Shown: piece by piece, positions 37,335 through 46,011 of the stretch | Layout: each line of letters begins with the position of its first letter | Position numbering within the stretch: position 1 is the first letter of the stretch | Origin: Flavobacterium sp. | GTDB taxonomy: Bacteria > Bacteroidota > Bacteroidia > Flavobacteriales > Flavobacteriaceae | Direction of reading: 5' to 3' | NCBI GenBank assembly: GCA_015234525.1 | Contig: JADGMX010000032.1 | Span: 1 to 64,000, forward strand | DNA length: 64,000 bases | The notes under the pieces: generated by a model | What the model saw: only the letters and a program-made list of their open reading frames with translations | What the model was told of the DNA's origin: nothing | Databases searched by the model: none | Position numbers and translations under genes: made by a program

Positions 37335-37901
37335 ATGTCAATTCTAAATCGGCTGCAATTGCGACTCTCATTTCCTGTGCCTAGCTTTAGTAAGTACATG
37401 CTACTGATATGGTTTACTTTTACGGGTTTTGCTCAAACGCCAACGGCAGAATATAAAGTGAAAGCTGCCTTTGTCTACAATCTGACGCATTTTGTCACGT
37501 GGCCCGAAACTGAATTTGCAAGTCCTGATGCTCCTTTGGTTATCGGTATTTATGGTGAGAATCCATTCGGCTATTTTCTGGAGCAGATGATCAAAGACGA
37601 ATTCGTTCAGGGTCATGAACTTAAATTACAGCACATTACCGATATCGACAAGGCTAAGGATTGCCATTTACTCTATATCAATGTCGATGAGAGCAAAGAT
37701 CTTCAATCAATCATAACTAAACTTAAAAACAAGCGCACACTTACCGTTAGTGATGCGCCAACGTTTGTTAAGATCGGCGGAATGGTTCGGCTTTTTACCG
37801 TAAATGATAAAATAAATATCGAGATCAACCTCGAAGAAGTGCGCTGTGAACAACTTCAAATCAGCGCCAAACTTTTGAAGTTAGCTCAAATATCCGATTA
37901 G
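37335..37901 (+). CDS. YfiR-family periplasmic regulator
   Basis: This 188-residue protein has an N-terminal export segment (MLLIWFTFTGFAQ within the first 35 residues). The YfiR domain follows: AEYKVKAAFVYNLTHFVTWP, PLVIGIYGENPFG, HLLYINVDES and IGGMVRLFTVNDKINIEINL. In Pseudomonas, YfiR is a periplasmic inhibitor of the CHASE8 diguanylate cyclase YfiN. Here the next gene, 3 bp away, encodes a CHASE8-like histidine kinase instead. The first ATG is used; a second Met at residue 22 would leave too short a signal. Confidence 0.85.
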   Translation: MSILNRLQLRLSFPVPSFSKYMLLIWFTFTGFAQTPTAEYKVKAAFVYNLTHFVTWPETEFASPDAPLVIGIYGENPFGYFLEQMIKDEFVQGHELKLQHITDIDKAKDCHLLYINVDESKDLQSIITKLKNKRTLTVSDAPTFVKIGGMVRLFTVNDKINIEINLEEVRCEQLQISAKLLKLAQISD

Positions 37902-37904
37902 TAA

Positions 37905-39341
37905 ATGACGATTCCTCCTCATAATTCCATACGAAAAAAGCTAACCCGTGTTATCATGCTGGTAAGTTGCGTCGGCATTTTGCTTACGTGCTCCGCCTTT
38001 TTCTTATACGAATACTACGCTTTCCGGAATCGGATGATGCAGAAGATGGTCACTTACGGTAAAATTTTTGCCACCAACAGCACTGCGGCGCTTGCATTCC
38101 GAGACAGCGATGAGGCCTACGAAATTTTAAGCGCCTTAAAAGCTGAAGAAAACATCGTCTCTGCCGTCATTTATGATGCAGAAGGAAACGTTTTCGGCCG
38201 CTATCCGCAACATCTAAAGGTTGGTCCACAAACTCGAACTAAAGATGGCTTTGAATTTACGCGGTCATCGCTTCAGGGTTATCAGCCAATTGTTCAGGAT
38301 GGCGTACGGCTCGGAACGTTGTATCTTCAAACCGATCTTAATAGCATGTATAGTCGTTTCGGGATGTATGGATTGATCGCCCTTGTGATCCTGACGCTCG
38401 CATTTCTGCTTTCATTCTTGTTGTCGCGATTCCTGCAACGCGGAATTTCTCAACCAATTTATGCTTTGGCAAAAGCGGCGGAAAGAGTGTCGGCTAAACG
38501 CGATTATTCCGTTCGGGCAACAAAAGTCGAGAATGATGAAGTTGGCGTGCTAACCGAATCATTTAATCACATGCTCGAGCAAATTCAGCGGCAAACTACA
38601 TCGCTCAACCAGTTCAATCAAAATTTGGAAAGCATGGTTAAAGAGCGGACTTCTGAACTTGAATCCGCTAACCGCGAACTTGAAGCGTTTTCATACACGG
38701 TGTCGCATGACCTTCGCGCGCCGGTTCGTGCAATCGACAGTTACACCCAGATATTTATCGAGGATTACGGCGATCAGCTTGACCACGAAGGCCGACGGTT
38801 GATCGACATTGTGCTCAATAACGGCAAGAAGATGGGTCATTTGATTGATGATTTGCTTGCATTTTCACAATTGGGTCGCAAGGAGCTGATCAAAACAAAG
38901 GTTTCAATGCAGGAAATCGTCGAGTCTGTCTGGGCCGAATTGCACGCGGTCGAGTCAGATCGCAATATCAAACTGATACTTCATCCGCTTCCGGAGGCGA
39001 TCGCAGAACAAGCCACTATAAAGCAGGTTTGGAGCAATCTGATTGCAAATGCCTTAAAATACACCAAAAACAAAGAGTCCGCAATTATCGAAATCAGTGG
39101 CGAGCAACTTGACCATGAAGTTCGTTATACGGTTTCTGACAACGGTTCAGGCTTCGACATGAAGTATTATAACAAACTGTTTGGCGTGTTTCAGCGACTT
39201 CATTCAGGAGAAGAATTTGAAGGAACCGGCGTGGGACTTGCGATTGTTGAACGGATTATCGAAAAACATAACGGCACCATTTCGGCGGAGGGAGAAGTCG
39301 ATCGAGGTGCGTCGTTTCGTTTTACCCTTCCGCTAAGCTGA
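37905..39341 (+). CDS. CHASE8-type membrane histidine kinase
   Basis: This 478-residue sensor kinase has membrane helix 1 at residues 14-36. A periplasmic CHASE8-like domain follows (GKIFATNSTAALAFRDSDEA). Membrane helix 2 is near 155-177, then HAMP (ISQPIYALAKAAERV). The HisKA has phospho-acceptor H268 (VSHDLRAPVRAI), and the HATPase domain has N, G1 and G2 boxes (NLIANALKYTK, DNGSGFD, GTGVGLAIV). The upstream yfiR gene suggests YfiR binds the periplasmic domain and controls kinase activity. No output regulator is encoded directly beside it. Its stop overlaps the convergent kinase gene by 9 bp. Confidence 0.92.
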   Translation: MTIPPHNSIRKKLTRVIMLVSCVGILLTCSAFFLYEYYAFRNRMMQKMVTYGKIFATNSTAALAFRDSDEAYEILSALKAEENIVSAVIYDAEGNVFGRYPQHLKVGPQTRTKDGFEFTRSSLQGYQPIVQDGVRLGTLYLQTDLNSMYSRFGMYGLIALVILTLAFLLSFLLSRFLQRGISQPIYALAKAAERVSAKRDYSVRATKVENDEVGVLTESFNHMLEQIQRQTTSLNQFNQNLESMVKERTSELESANRELEAFSYTVSHDLRAPVRAIDSYTQIFIEDYGDQLDHEGRRLIDIVLNNGKKMGHLIDDLLAFSQLGRKELIKTKVSMQEIVESVWAELHAVESDRNIKLILHPLPEAIAEQATIKQVWSNLIANALKYTKNKESAIIEISGEQLDHEVRYTVSDNGSGFDMKYYNKLFGVFQRLHSGEEFEGTGVGLAIVERIIEKHNGTISAEGEVDRGASFRFTLPLS

Positions 39342-40355
39342 TTTTTTGGGTAAAGTAACCAAAACGGTTGTCCCAATGTCGGGAGCCGATTCTATTGAGA
39401 TCTCGCCATTGTGTTTATTGACGATGCTCCGCGCGATTGCCAAACCAATTCCGTTGCCCTCAAACTCGCTTGAGGGATGGAGTTTGCTAAAAACATCAAA
39501 CAATTTTGCCGCATATTGCATTTCAAATCCAATTCCGTTGTCGCGGATAAAGAATGAGTTGTCTTTTTCACCTACGTGAATTTTAAGCAGTTCATCGGTT
39601 TTGGCGAATTTCAGAGCATTTGAAAGTAATTGCCTGATGAGTTGTTGCATCAATTGTTTATCGGCGTAAACCGGACCGGTGACCGTTATTTCGAGTTCGT
39701 ATTTCTTGGCGGCCGATTTGAGTACTTGCCGTACCACCTTTTCCAAATCCACTTTTTCAAGTTTGATTTCACTTCGATTGACCCGTGATAATTCGAGCAG
39801 ATCGTCGAGTTGGCTTTCGAGTTTACCTACGTTTGACCGAATGCGGTTCAGCATTTTAACCGACTGTTCGGATAGTTTATCGGATTGGTCTTCAATGAGA
39901 ATTTGCGAATAACCGTTTAATGCCCGAAGCGGACCGCGAAGATCATGCGAAACGATGTAGCCAAAAAAATCGAAATCGGCTACGGTTTGATCGAGTTTTG
40001 ATTGTATGGCTGCCACGCGTTCTTGCGATTCGGTTTGTTTTTGCTGCAAGCGATGAAACTCGAGTAGGAGTGTGGCTGTTGTGAGTAGATTTGCAGGTTG
40101 CGGATCAATCGTCATCCGTTTTTTAGCGTCATTGAAATTACCCAAAAGCACCACTTGGGTTTCAGCATTTAAAACCGAGTTTGGAATCTCTAAAGCTGAA
40201 TTTATAAAAACAATTGCGGGTGCCGGTTCTTTGAAGCTTTCAGAAGTAACTAACTTTGAGGTTGTAACGGTTGCCTCTAAAACTTTTAAAGTGTCTTTAT
40301 AACTCCTAAGAATTTTAGGATCGTTATCGATTAGAAGTATTTTCGGTTTGGCCAT
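39333..40355 (-). CDS. Cytoplasmic histidine kinase with pseudo-receiver domain
   Basis: This 340-residue soluble kinase has a receiver-like N-terminal domain (KILLIDNDPKILRSYKD). It lacks the phospho-acceptor Asp: the expected strand reads PAIVFINSALEIP. A short coil leads to HisKA with H137 (IVSHDLRGPLRAL) and HATPase (LLSNALKFAK, RDNGIGFEM, GNGIGLAIA). The start at MAKPKILLID is chosen because the receiver begins there; an upstream extension to 40544 looks non-native and runs into repeat H. It is convergent with the CHASE8 kinase gene, overlapping at the stops. Confidence 0.85.
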   Translation of the reverse strand: MAKPKILLIDNDPKILRSYKDTLKVLEATVTTSKLVTSESFKEPAPAIVFINSALEIPNSVLNAETQVVLLGNFNDAKKRMTIDPQPANLLTTATLLLEFHRLQQKQTESQERVAAIQSKLDQTVADFDFFGYIVSHDLRGPLRALNGYSQILIEDQSDKLSEQSVKMLNRIRSNVGKLESQLDDLLELSRVNRSEIKLEKVDLEKVVRQVLKSAAKKYELEITVTGPVYADKQLMQQLIRQLLSNALKFAKTDELLKIHVGEKDNSFFIRDNGIGFEMQYAAKLFDVFSKLHPSSEFEGNGIGLAIARSIVNKHNGEISIESAPDIGTTVLVTLPKKSA

Positions 40356-40450
40356 AGTTGTTGTGAAAACGATTTTAAAGTTAGCAAGATATTGGCGGAC
40401 TTGCTGTGCGTTTTTAAATTTAATTATGATTTTGAAAATGCAGCGGTGGC

Positions 40451-40543
40451 TTTGTGCGTTAGGGATTGAGGCGGCATCCTTTTTTTTGGGCGATAGCGAA
40501 AAAAAAGATAGAGACGAAAGCCCGGCCGAAGGAAACGCCCACA
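40451..40543 (+). repeat. Interspersed structured element, subtype 2 (copy H)
   Basis: GTGCGTTAGGGATTGAGGCGG, read to CATCCTTTTTTTT, then AAAAAAAAGATAG, AAAGCCCGGCC and AACGCCCAC. GGG pairs with CCC, and outer GCGTT pairs with the AACGC that ends the element. It lies between the kinase gene and the HPP gene. Confidence 0.78.
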
Positions 40544-40588
40544 AATCAACATTCGGTTTTAGTACCTTTGTGAGGCAAAATCCGAAAC

Positions 40589-41179
40589 GTGAAAAAAATT
40601 AAGCGCGGCTACCGCAAAACCAGATACATTCTTTACCGTGAAACCCTGGTTGATTTTCGGGAACATTTTTGGGCGTTTATGGGATCGTTTTTTGGAATTG
40701 GACTGATTGCTTATAGTCAGCTGAGCGCGCTTGCGATTTCGGATGTCGTGTACCTGATTGGATCGTTTGGCGCTTCGAGCGTTCTGGTATTTGGCGTGAT
40801 CGAAAGTCCGCTTGCACAACCTCGAAACTTGATCGGCGGTCATTTAGTTTCGGCTTTTATCGGAGTTTCGGTTCAAATGCTGATCCCGGACTTGCTATAT
40901 ATTTCGGCGCCGTTGGCAGTTTCGTTGTCGATTGTTGCGATGCAAATGACCAAAACGCTTCATCCGCCGGGAGGAGCCACAGCGTTGATTGCTGTAACGG
41001 GAAGCGAACAAATAAAATCGCTTGGTTTTATGTATTTGCTGTCGCCTGTTTTGAGCGGCACGCTGATTTTGCTATTAACAGCACTTGTTTTTAACAATAT
41101 GACCAGGCATCGGCAGTATCCGTCATCGCAGAAATTTCGGGTATTTCGAAGCAAGATTGTTCGGAGAATTCGCCGATGA
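40589..41179 (+). CDS. HPP-family membrane protein
   Basis: This 196-residue membrane protein with about four or five helices carries the family motif HPPGGATALIAV. The N-terminus (MKKIKRGYRKTRYILYRETL) is basic and cytoplasmic. HPP proteins have been linked to anion (nitrite) transport in plastids and cyanobacteria; here the substrate is unknown. The start is a GTG codon, placed where the conserved basic N-terminus begins. A receiver gene follows 26 bp later. Confidence 0.85.
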   Translation: MKKIKRGYRKTRYILYRETLVDFREHFWAFMGSFFGIGLIAYSQLSALAISDVVYLIGSFGASSVLVFGVIESPLAQPRNLIGGHLVSAFIGVSVQMLIPDLLYISAPLAVSLSIVAMQMTKTLHPPGGATALIAVTGSEQIKSLGFMYLLSPVLSGTLILLLTALVFNNMTRHRQYPSSQKFRVFRSKIVRRIRR

Positions 41180-41205
41180 TCGCTATATTTACGTAAAATG
41201 TAGTT

Positions 41206-41625
41206 ATGAATAACGGTCCGATTGTGCTGATCGACGATGATCAGGAAAACAAAGAAGTCTTGCAGAGCGTGCTTGACAACTTAAATATGACTAATGAACT
41301 TCAGTATTTTGAAACCGCAGACGAGGCGTTGGTCTATCTAAGAAACACTACGCGGAAAGTACTGATGATTTTCAGCGAAACTACATTGCCGGGAAAAAGC
41401 GGACTAGCTTTAAAAATGGAAATAGATTCCGATCCTGATTTGCGAAAACGTGCCATTCCGTTTGTCTTCTGGTCAACGTTGATTAAGCAGAGTCAGGTGA
41501 ACGATGCGTATACTTTGATGACCGTTCAGGGGTTTTTCCAGAAAGGCAATGATTACTTAAAAATGGTCGGACAAATCAGTACAATTTTAGATTATTGGAA
41601 AGAATCCTATGCCCCGCAATACTAA
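41206..41625 (+). CDS. Receiver-domain protein with glutamate at the phospho-site
   Basis: This 139-residue CheY-like fold keeps the acidic pocket (IVLIDDDQENKEVL), a Ser in FVFWSTL and a Lys in GFFQKG. At the position of the phospho-acceptor Asp it reads IFSETTLPG, so Glu58 replaces Asp. Glu can mimic a phosphorylated Asp, which suggests a constitutively active or signal-independent receiver. There is no output domain, so its target is another protein. It lies between the HPP gene and a large PAS kinase. Confidence 0.82.
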   Translation: MNNGPIVLIDDDQENKEVLQSVLDNLNMTNELQYFETADEALVYLRNTTRKVLMIFSETTLPGKSGLALKMEIDSDPDLRKRAIPFVFWSTLIKQSQVNDAYTLMTVQGFFQKGNDYLKMVGQISTILDYWKESYAPQY

Positions 41626-41656
41626 AGTTTAACGTTTTATTTACAAAAGTTAAATA

Positions 41657-41684
41657 TTGACGGTTACTTTTTGGTTTATCTTTG
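41657..41684 (+). promoter_or_regulatory. Possible promoter of the large PAS kinase gene
   Basis: TATCTTTG (41677-41684) matches the -7 consensus. A TTGA 16 bp upstream is an approximate -33, one base closer than usual. It would give a leader of about 180 nt before 41869. Confidence 0.35.
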
Positions 41685-41868
41685 CCATTCCCAAATCTAC
41701 ATGTTTTTTACAAACAACTGTATTTTAGACAAGTACGAGTTGCTTTTTATTAACAGAAATTAAAAAATAGTTGCCGACTTGAATTTAAGTTGGTGAGATA
41801 ATATTTTTCTAAACTTAACCTATGGAACTATACTCTATGCAAATAGTTTATGGTGTAAGAAAAGATAA

Positions 41869-44800
41869 ATGAAGAGGATCATATATATTGGCGGTCATTA
41901 CGAGACTTTATTGCAGGACCTTAACTTCTCGATGGCCGAGATACGCATTGTTTCTACTGCAAATCAATTTAAAGTTTTACTGCAAGAATTTTTGCCCGGA
42001 GTAATTCTCTGTGACACCACCGTACTTTTACCGGAGATTGTCAGCACGTTACGATCGCAGCAAATGAAAATTCCGCTGATCGTTTTGGCTTCAAACCAAA
42101 CCGCAGAATCGGCTGTGGAAGCGTTCAGGCTGGGGGCGAGTGATTACTTGCTTGAAAAGGATTTGCCGAATCTTTCAGAGATCATTTCGCGGCACGTATC
42201 TTCGAATTTGCCCTATTTAAACTGGCAGCATTTAAATTTTTCCGATAAATCATCATCGCTGCCGGAACTGGTTAAGCGGCTAAATTCGGTGATTACCCAC
42301 ATGCGTGATGAATTTCTGCTATATGATGAAGTTTGCAGCATTATTGTAGAACACGGCGTTTTTGATTTTGCGTTTATAAATATAAAAAATACTGAAACCG
42401 GCGAACTCGAGGTTGTCGCCAGCGCGGGTGCAACGGTCAATGATCTTGACTATTTTGCCGCGTGCACAAATCTCAGCAATCAGTCGATAGACGAGGTTCG
42501 GACCGGCAAGAAATCGCATGCTTTTTTGAATTTGGATCAGTTGGATTTGGGTTCAAAGCGGACTGATGTCGATAAACTTTCGTCGGTTATTTGTTTTCCG
42601 ATCAAGCGCTTAGGCGAGATTATCGGAACGTTTAATTTATTCTCCCGGAACTATCTTGAATTTGACGATCCGGAAATTACAATTCTTTCCGATTTAACTG
42701 ATAATATTTCGTTTGCGATCGAACTATTGGCCAAGGAGAAGATTCAGCGCCGTACCGAGCGCCGATTGCAGATTGAATATGCAAAGCTGAAACAAGCTCA
42801 AAATACGGCCAATTTTGGAACCTGCGAAATTGATTTCGAAACTCAGAATGCGGTTTGGTCAGAAGAATTGCTTCAGATATTCGGATTGCCGACCAATAAT
42901 AAGCTGATCTCCACCAAGCAGTGGCTTTCAATGATTCATCCAGATGACCTTCATCGGGTTCACGAAGCTCGTGCCAAAATGTTTGAACAACAAAAAGGTT
43001 ACGTGGTTTCTCATCGGATCATCAGGCCAAACGGCGAAATACGACATTTAGTTACGCGAACCGGGGTTTCTTTTGATGCTCAGGGAAATCCGACAATGTT
43101 GATTGGTCAGGCTCAGGACATAACCGATCTTCACCAAACTACTGAGGCGCTTCATGCGTCAGAACTTGCATTCAAGCAAAGCGAAAGCCGGTATCGCCAA
43201 ATCGTCGAGCTTGCCAATGAAGGTATTTGCTTGTTGAATGCGCAGAATCAGATTGTGTTTGCCAACAACCGGCTCTCAGAGTTGCTTGGTTATACGAGTG
43301 CTGAACTGGTTGGAAGCGATCTTTTTTCGTTTGTCAGCAAAAAGCATAAAGGAATTGAGAAGCGGCTGATAAAGAACCGACGCAGCGGCGAGGCAGATTA
43401 TCTTGACATTTGTTTTGTTTCAAAAGAGGGAAATACGGTTTGGACAAGCGCCTCCGTGAGTCCGGTTACTGATGATGAAGGTAATTTTGACCGAACAATT
43501 TTCTTGTTGACTGATATCACGGCAAGGCATGAAGCCGAAGAAATCAACTTGTTTAAAGTTAATTTGCTCAATAATATTGGTCAGGCGGTAGTTGCAAGTG
43601 ATAGGAACGGCGTCGTTACTTTTATCAATAAGGTTGGCGAAAAGATGTTTAAGGTTCGCCAGGAGACTTTTGTCGGTCGGCGACTTATCGACATTGCCCA
43701 ACGTGAGGCAAGCAAGGAAAAAGTTGACCAAATCATTCAAACCACAAAGCGGGGAGAGGTCTGGACAGGATTTTTTAATTTGCGTGATCCAAACGGTTTT
43801 CCAATCGAAATTGAGCTTCGTGCCGTGCCGCTTTTAGACGATAAAGGTAGGATGAATGGCATTATCTGCGTGAGTACCGATAAAACCGAACACCATCGAT
43901 TAGAACGGTTGCTCCAATCGTCGGTCGAGATGGCGCGACTCGGACATTTCGAATATAATGTGGTAACCGGCATGCTTTACTGGTCTGATCTTAAGCGAAA
44001 AATCCTCGAAGTAGACGATGCGTATGTTCCGCATATTGATTCGGTTTTGCCATTTTATAAAGAAGGAGCGAGTCGTGATAAGATAAACAAAGCGCTTACC
44101 GACGCCGTCGAGAAAGGCACCGATTGGGATATGGAACTTGAATTGGTTACGGCTAAAGGTCGGGTGCTATGGGTTCGAAGCATTGGACAAGTTGAAAAAA
44201 ATGACGGTAGAGTTGTGCGAGTTTTGGGCTCGCTTCAGGATATCGACAGCACGAAATCAGCCGAGAAGTCTATTTTAGCTGTTTATCAGGAGCGAAACAA
44301 TTTGCTTGAAAGCATTGGCGACGGATTTTTTGCAGTTGATCACAATTTTAAACTGACCTATTGGAATGCTAAAGCTGAAGATATTCTTTCCAAAAAGAGA
44401 GAAAATACCATTGGAAAAAGCTTGTGGGAAATTTATCCCGAATATATCGGATCTGACGCCTATCATTACTATTATGAAGTACTCCGAACCCAGGAAGCGG
44501 TTTCGTTTGAAGCATTTTTTCATTCATTTGAGAAGTGGCTCCACGTTTCAGTTTATCCATCGGCAGATGGTTTATCAATATTTTTCAAGGATATCACCGA
44601 ACGAAAGCATTCTGAGATGGAAATGCGTGAACTCAACGAAAACCTGCAGGAATATACCAAAGGATTGGTTGCAATCAACCGTGAGCTTGAGCAGTTCTCG
44701 TACATTGTATCGCACAACTTGCGAGCACCGGTGGCAAATATCATCGGGCTTGCTGAAGAACTGACAGACGAGTCATACGACCGCGATACTCAGTTGATGT

Positions 44801-45342
44801 TTATCGATTCGCTAAAGATTTCAGCCAACCGATTAAATGAGGTAATAGCCGACTTAAGTTATATTATTCAGATTAAAACCGATGTAAAAGACCGTGCTGA
44901 ACTTATCAATTTGCAAAATTTGACGGAAACGGTTTTAGGCACAATTCATCATTTGATCGTAAAGGAAGATGCTGAGATCAAATTTAATTGTCACGAAAAG
45001 GAGATTTTAACCGCAAAGATTTATTTACAAAGCATCATCCACAATTTGGTCACTAACGCTTTGAAATATCGACGTCCCGACGTGAAACCAGTTATTGAAA
45101 TTGGTTGTCATCCGGTTGATGAAGGTGTGGAATTGGTGGTCAGTGATAACGGTATTGGAATCGATCTGGCAACAAAGGGCGATGAAGTTTTTAAAATGTA
45201 CAAGCAGTTTCATTCGACCTGCGAAGGAAAAGGCATGGGCTTGTTTATGGTAAAAACACAAGTTGATATAATTGGCGGAACAATTTCGATTGAAAGTGCC
45301 GTCAATAAAGGAACCGTGTTCAGAATCTTTATTCCCCAGTAA
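41869..45342 (+). CDS. Multi-PAS cytoplasmic histidine kinase with N-terminal receiver-like and GAF domains
   Basis: This 1157-residue protein has no membrane helix. In order it shows a receiver-like domain (residues about 1-125, possible acceptor in GVILCDTTV), a GAF-like domain (about 140-295, with VICFPIKRLGEIIGTF), and five PAS/PAC domains (about 305-925). A HisKA with H949 (YIVSHNLRAPVANIIG) and a HATPase (LVTNALKYRR, DNGIGID, GKGMGLFMV) follow. The number of sensors implies integration of several cytoplasmic signals such as redox or ligands. Its stop codon directly abuts that of a convergent response regulator, a likely partner by position. Confidence 0.92.
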   Translation: MKRIIYIGGHYETLLQDLNFSMAEIRIVSTANQFKVLLQEFLPGVILCDTTVLLPEIVSTLRSQQMKIPLIVLASNQTAESAVEAFRLGASDYLLEKDLPNLSEIISRHVSSNLPYLNWQHLNFSDKSSSLPELVKRLNSVITHMRDEFLLYDEVCSIIVEHGVFDFAFINIKNTETGELEVVASAGATVNDLDYFAACTNLSNQSIDEVRTGKKSHAFLNLDQLDLGSKRTDVDKLSSVICFPIKRLGEIIGTFNLFSRNYLEFDDPEITILSDLTDNISFAIELLAKEKIQRRTERRLQIEYAKLKQAQNTANFGTCEIDFETQNAVWSEELLQIFGLPTNNKLISTKQWLSMIHPDDLHRVHEARAKMFEQQKGYVVSHRIIRPNGEIRHLVTRTGVSFDAQGNPTMLIGQAQDITDLHQTTEALHASELAFKQSESRYRQIVELANEGICLLNAQNQIVFANNRLSELLGYTSAELVGSDLFSFVSKKHKGIEKRLIKNRRSGEADYLDICFVSKEGNTVWTSASVSPVTDDEGNFDRTIFLLTDITARHEAEEINLFKVNLLNNIGQAVVASDRNGVVTFINKVGEKMFKVRQETFVGRRLIDIAQREASKEKVDQIIQTTKRGEVWTGFFNLRDPNGFPIEIELRAVPLLDDKGRMNGIICVSTDKTEHHRLERLLQSSVEMARLGHFEYNVVTGMLYWSDLKRKILEVDDAYVPHIDSVLPFYKEGASRDKINKALTDAVEKGTDWDMELELVTAKGRVLWVRSIGQVEKNDGRVVRVLGSLQDIDSTKSAEKSILAVYQERNNLLESIGDGFFAVDHNFKLTYWNAKAEDILSKKRENTIGKSLWEIYPEYIGSDAYHYYYEVLRTQEAVSFEAFFHSFEKWLHVSVYPSADGLSIFFKDITERKHSEMEMRELNENLQEYTKGLVAINRELEQFSYIVSHNLRAPVANIIGLAEELTDESYDRDTQLMFIDSLKISANRLNEVIADLSYIIQIKTDVKDRAELINLQNLTETVLGTIHHLIVKEDAEIKFNCHEKEILTAKIYLQSIIHNLVTNALKYRRPDVKPVIEIGCHPVDEGVELVVSDNGIGIDLATKGDEVFKMYKQFHSTCEGKGMGLFMVKTQVDIIGGTISIESAVNKGTVFRIFIPQ

Positions 45343-45765
45343 TCATTTACCGATTAAAAAATTGCGGTTGCAATCGTGTTTCTTCCAGTCGGTTGATATG
45401 AGAAGCGACAGGTTTTGTCTAAGTCCGGTAACAGTTCGCGGCTTTTTCATGTAACAAGTTGCTCCGGCTGCCTTGGCCTTGTGGATGGCTGAACTTTCAG
45501 CATTTGTCGAGAAGGCGATAATCGGAGCTGATTTTAGCATCGTATTATGATGAAGCGAACCGATGATGTCGAAACCTGATATTTTAGGCATATGCAAGTC
45601 GACCAAAATGGCATCAGGTATTTCGTTGCATTGACGTGCGTGGATTAAAAGGTGTTCACCGCTGCTGAACAATCTGACATTTATAGCAAGCGATTTTGCG
45701 ACATACAGGAACATCGACAGATCGTCTGAATTGTCATCAATATAGAAAATTAAATGCGAAGACAT
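45343..45765 (-). CDS. Single-domain response regulator
   Basis: This 140-residue receiver has intact residues: IFYIDDNSDD acidic pocket, phospho-acceptor Asp56 (ILVDLHMPKISG), Ser/Thr in IIAFSTN and Lys in YMKKP. There is no output domain. It is encoded tail-to-tail with the multi-PAS kinase, with no base between the two stops. It has its own good promoter (45784-45815). Confidence 0.9.
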   Translation of the reverse strand: MSSHLIFYIDDNSDDLSMFLYVAKSLAINVRLFSSGEHLLIHARQCNEIPDAILVDLHMPKISGFDIIGSLHHNTMLKSAPIIAFSTNAESSAIHKAKAAGATCYMKKPRTVTGLRQNLSLLISTDWKKHDCNRNFLIGK

Positions 45766-45783
45766 GAGTAAGTTTTGGGTTTC

Positions 45784-45815
45784 TAAATGTAGCCATTTTA
45801 ACTATTTCACACAAA
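45784..45815 (-). promoter_or_regulatory. Promoter of the response regulator at 45343-45765
   Basis: On the minus strand, TTTG (45812-45815), a 20-bp spacer and TACATTTA (45784-45791) match the Bacteroidota consensus with one change (final G to A). It lies about 20 bp before the start codon. Confidence 0.65.
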
Positions 45816-45956
45816 TTTTATCGGTGATGATCAGTTTTAGTTGTAACTGATTAGTAAGCAAATACATAGTTTTACTGCTCTACGAAAACGTTTGCGTAAC
45901 AAGTCAGAAAGTTTTGACAAATGTTAAAGTCTTCAACGATAAAAAAGCGTGATTAT

Positions 45957-45994
45957 TAAAAAAAACACCGGATTCAATTTGTGTCCGGTGCTTT
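45957..45994 (-). terminator. Terminator after the carboxypeptidase-regulatory-like gene
   Basis: On the minus strand the stem CACCGGA / TCCGGTG with a loop of about 11 nt is followed by a T-run, 20-30 bp beyond the stop at 46012. Confidence 0.78.
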
Positions 45995-46011
45995 CATGGC
46001 TAAACTAAAAA

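Noticed and set aside
40356..40544. N-terminal extension of the pseudo-receiver kinase
   Set aside because: The extension overlaps element H and is not receiver-like; the domain begins at MAKPKILLID.
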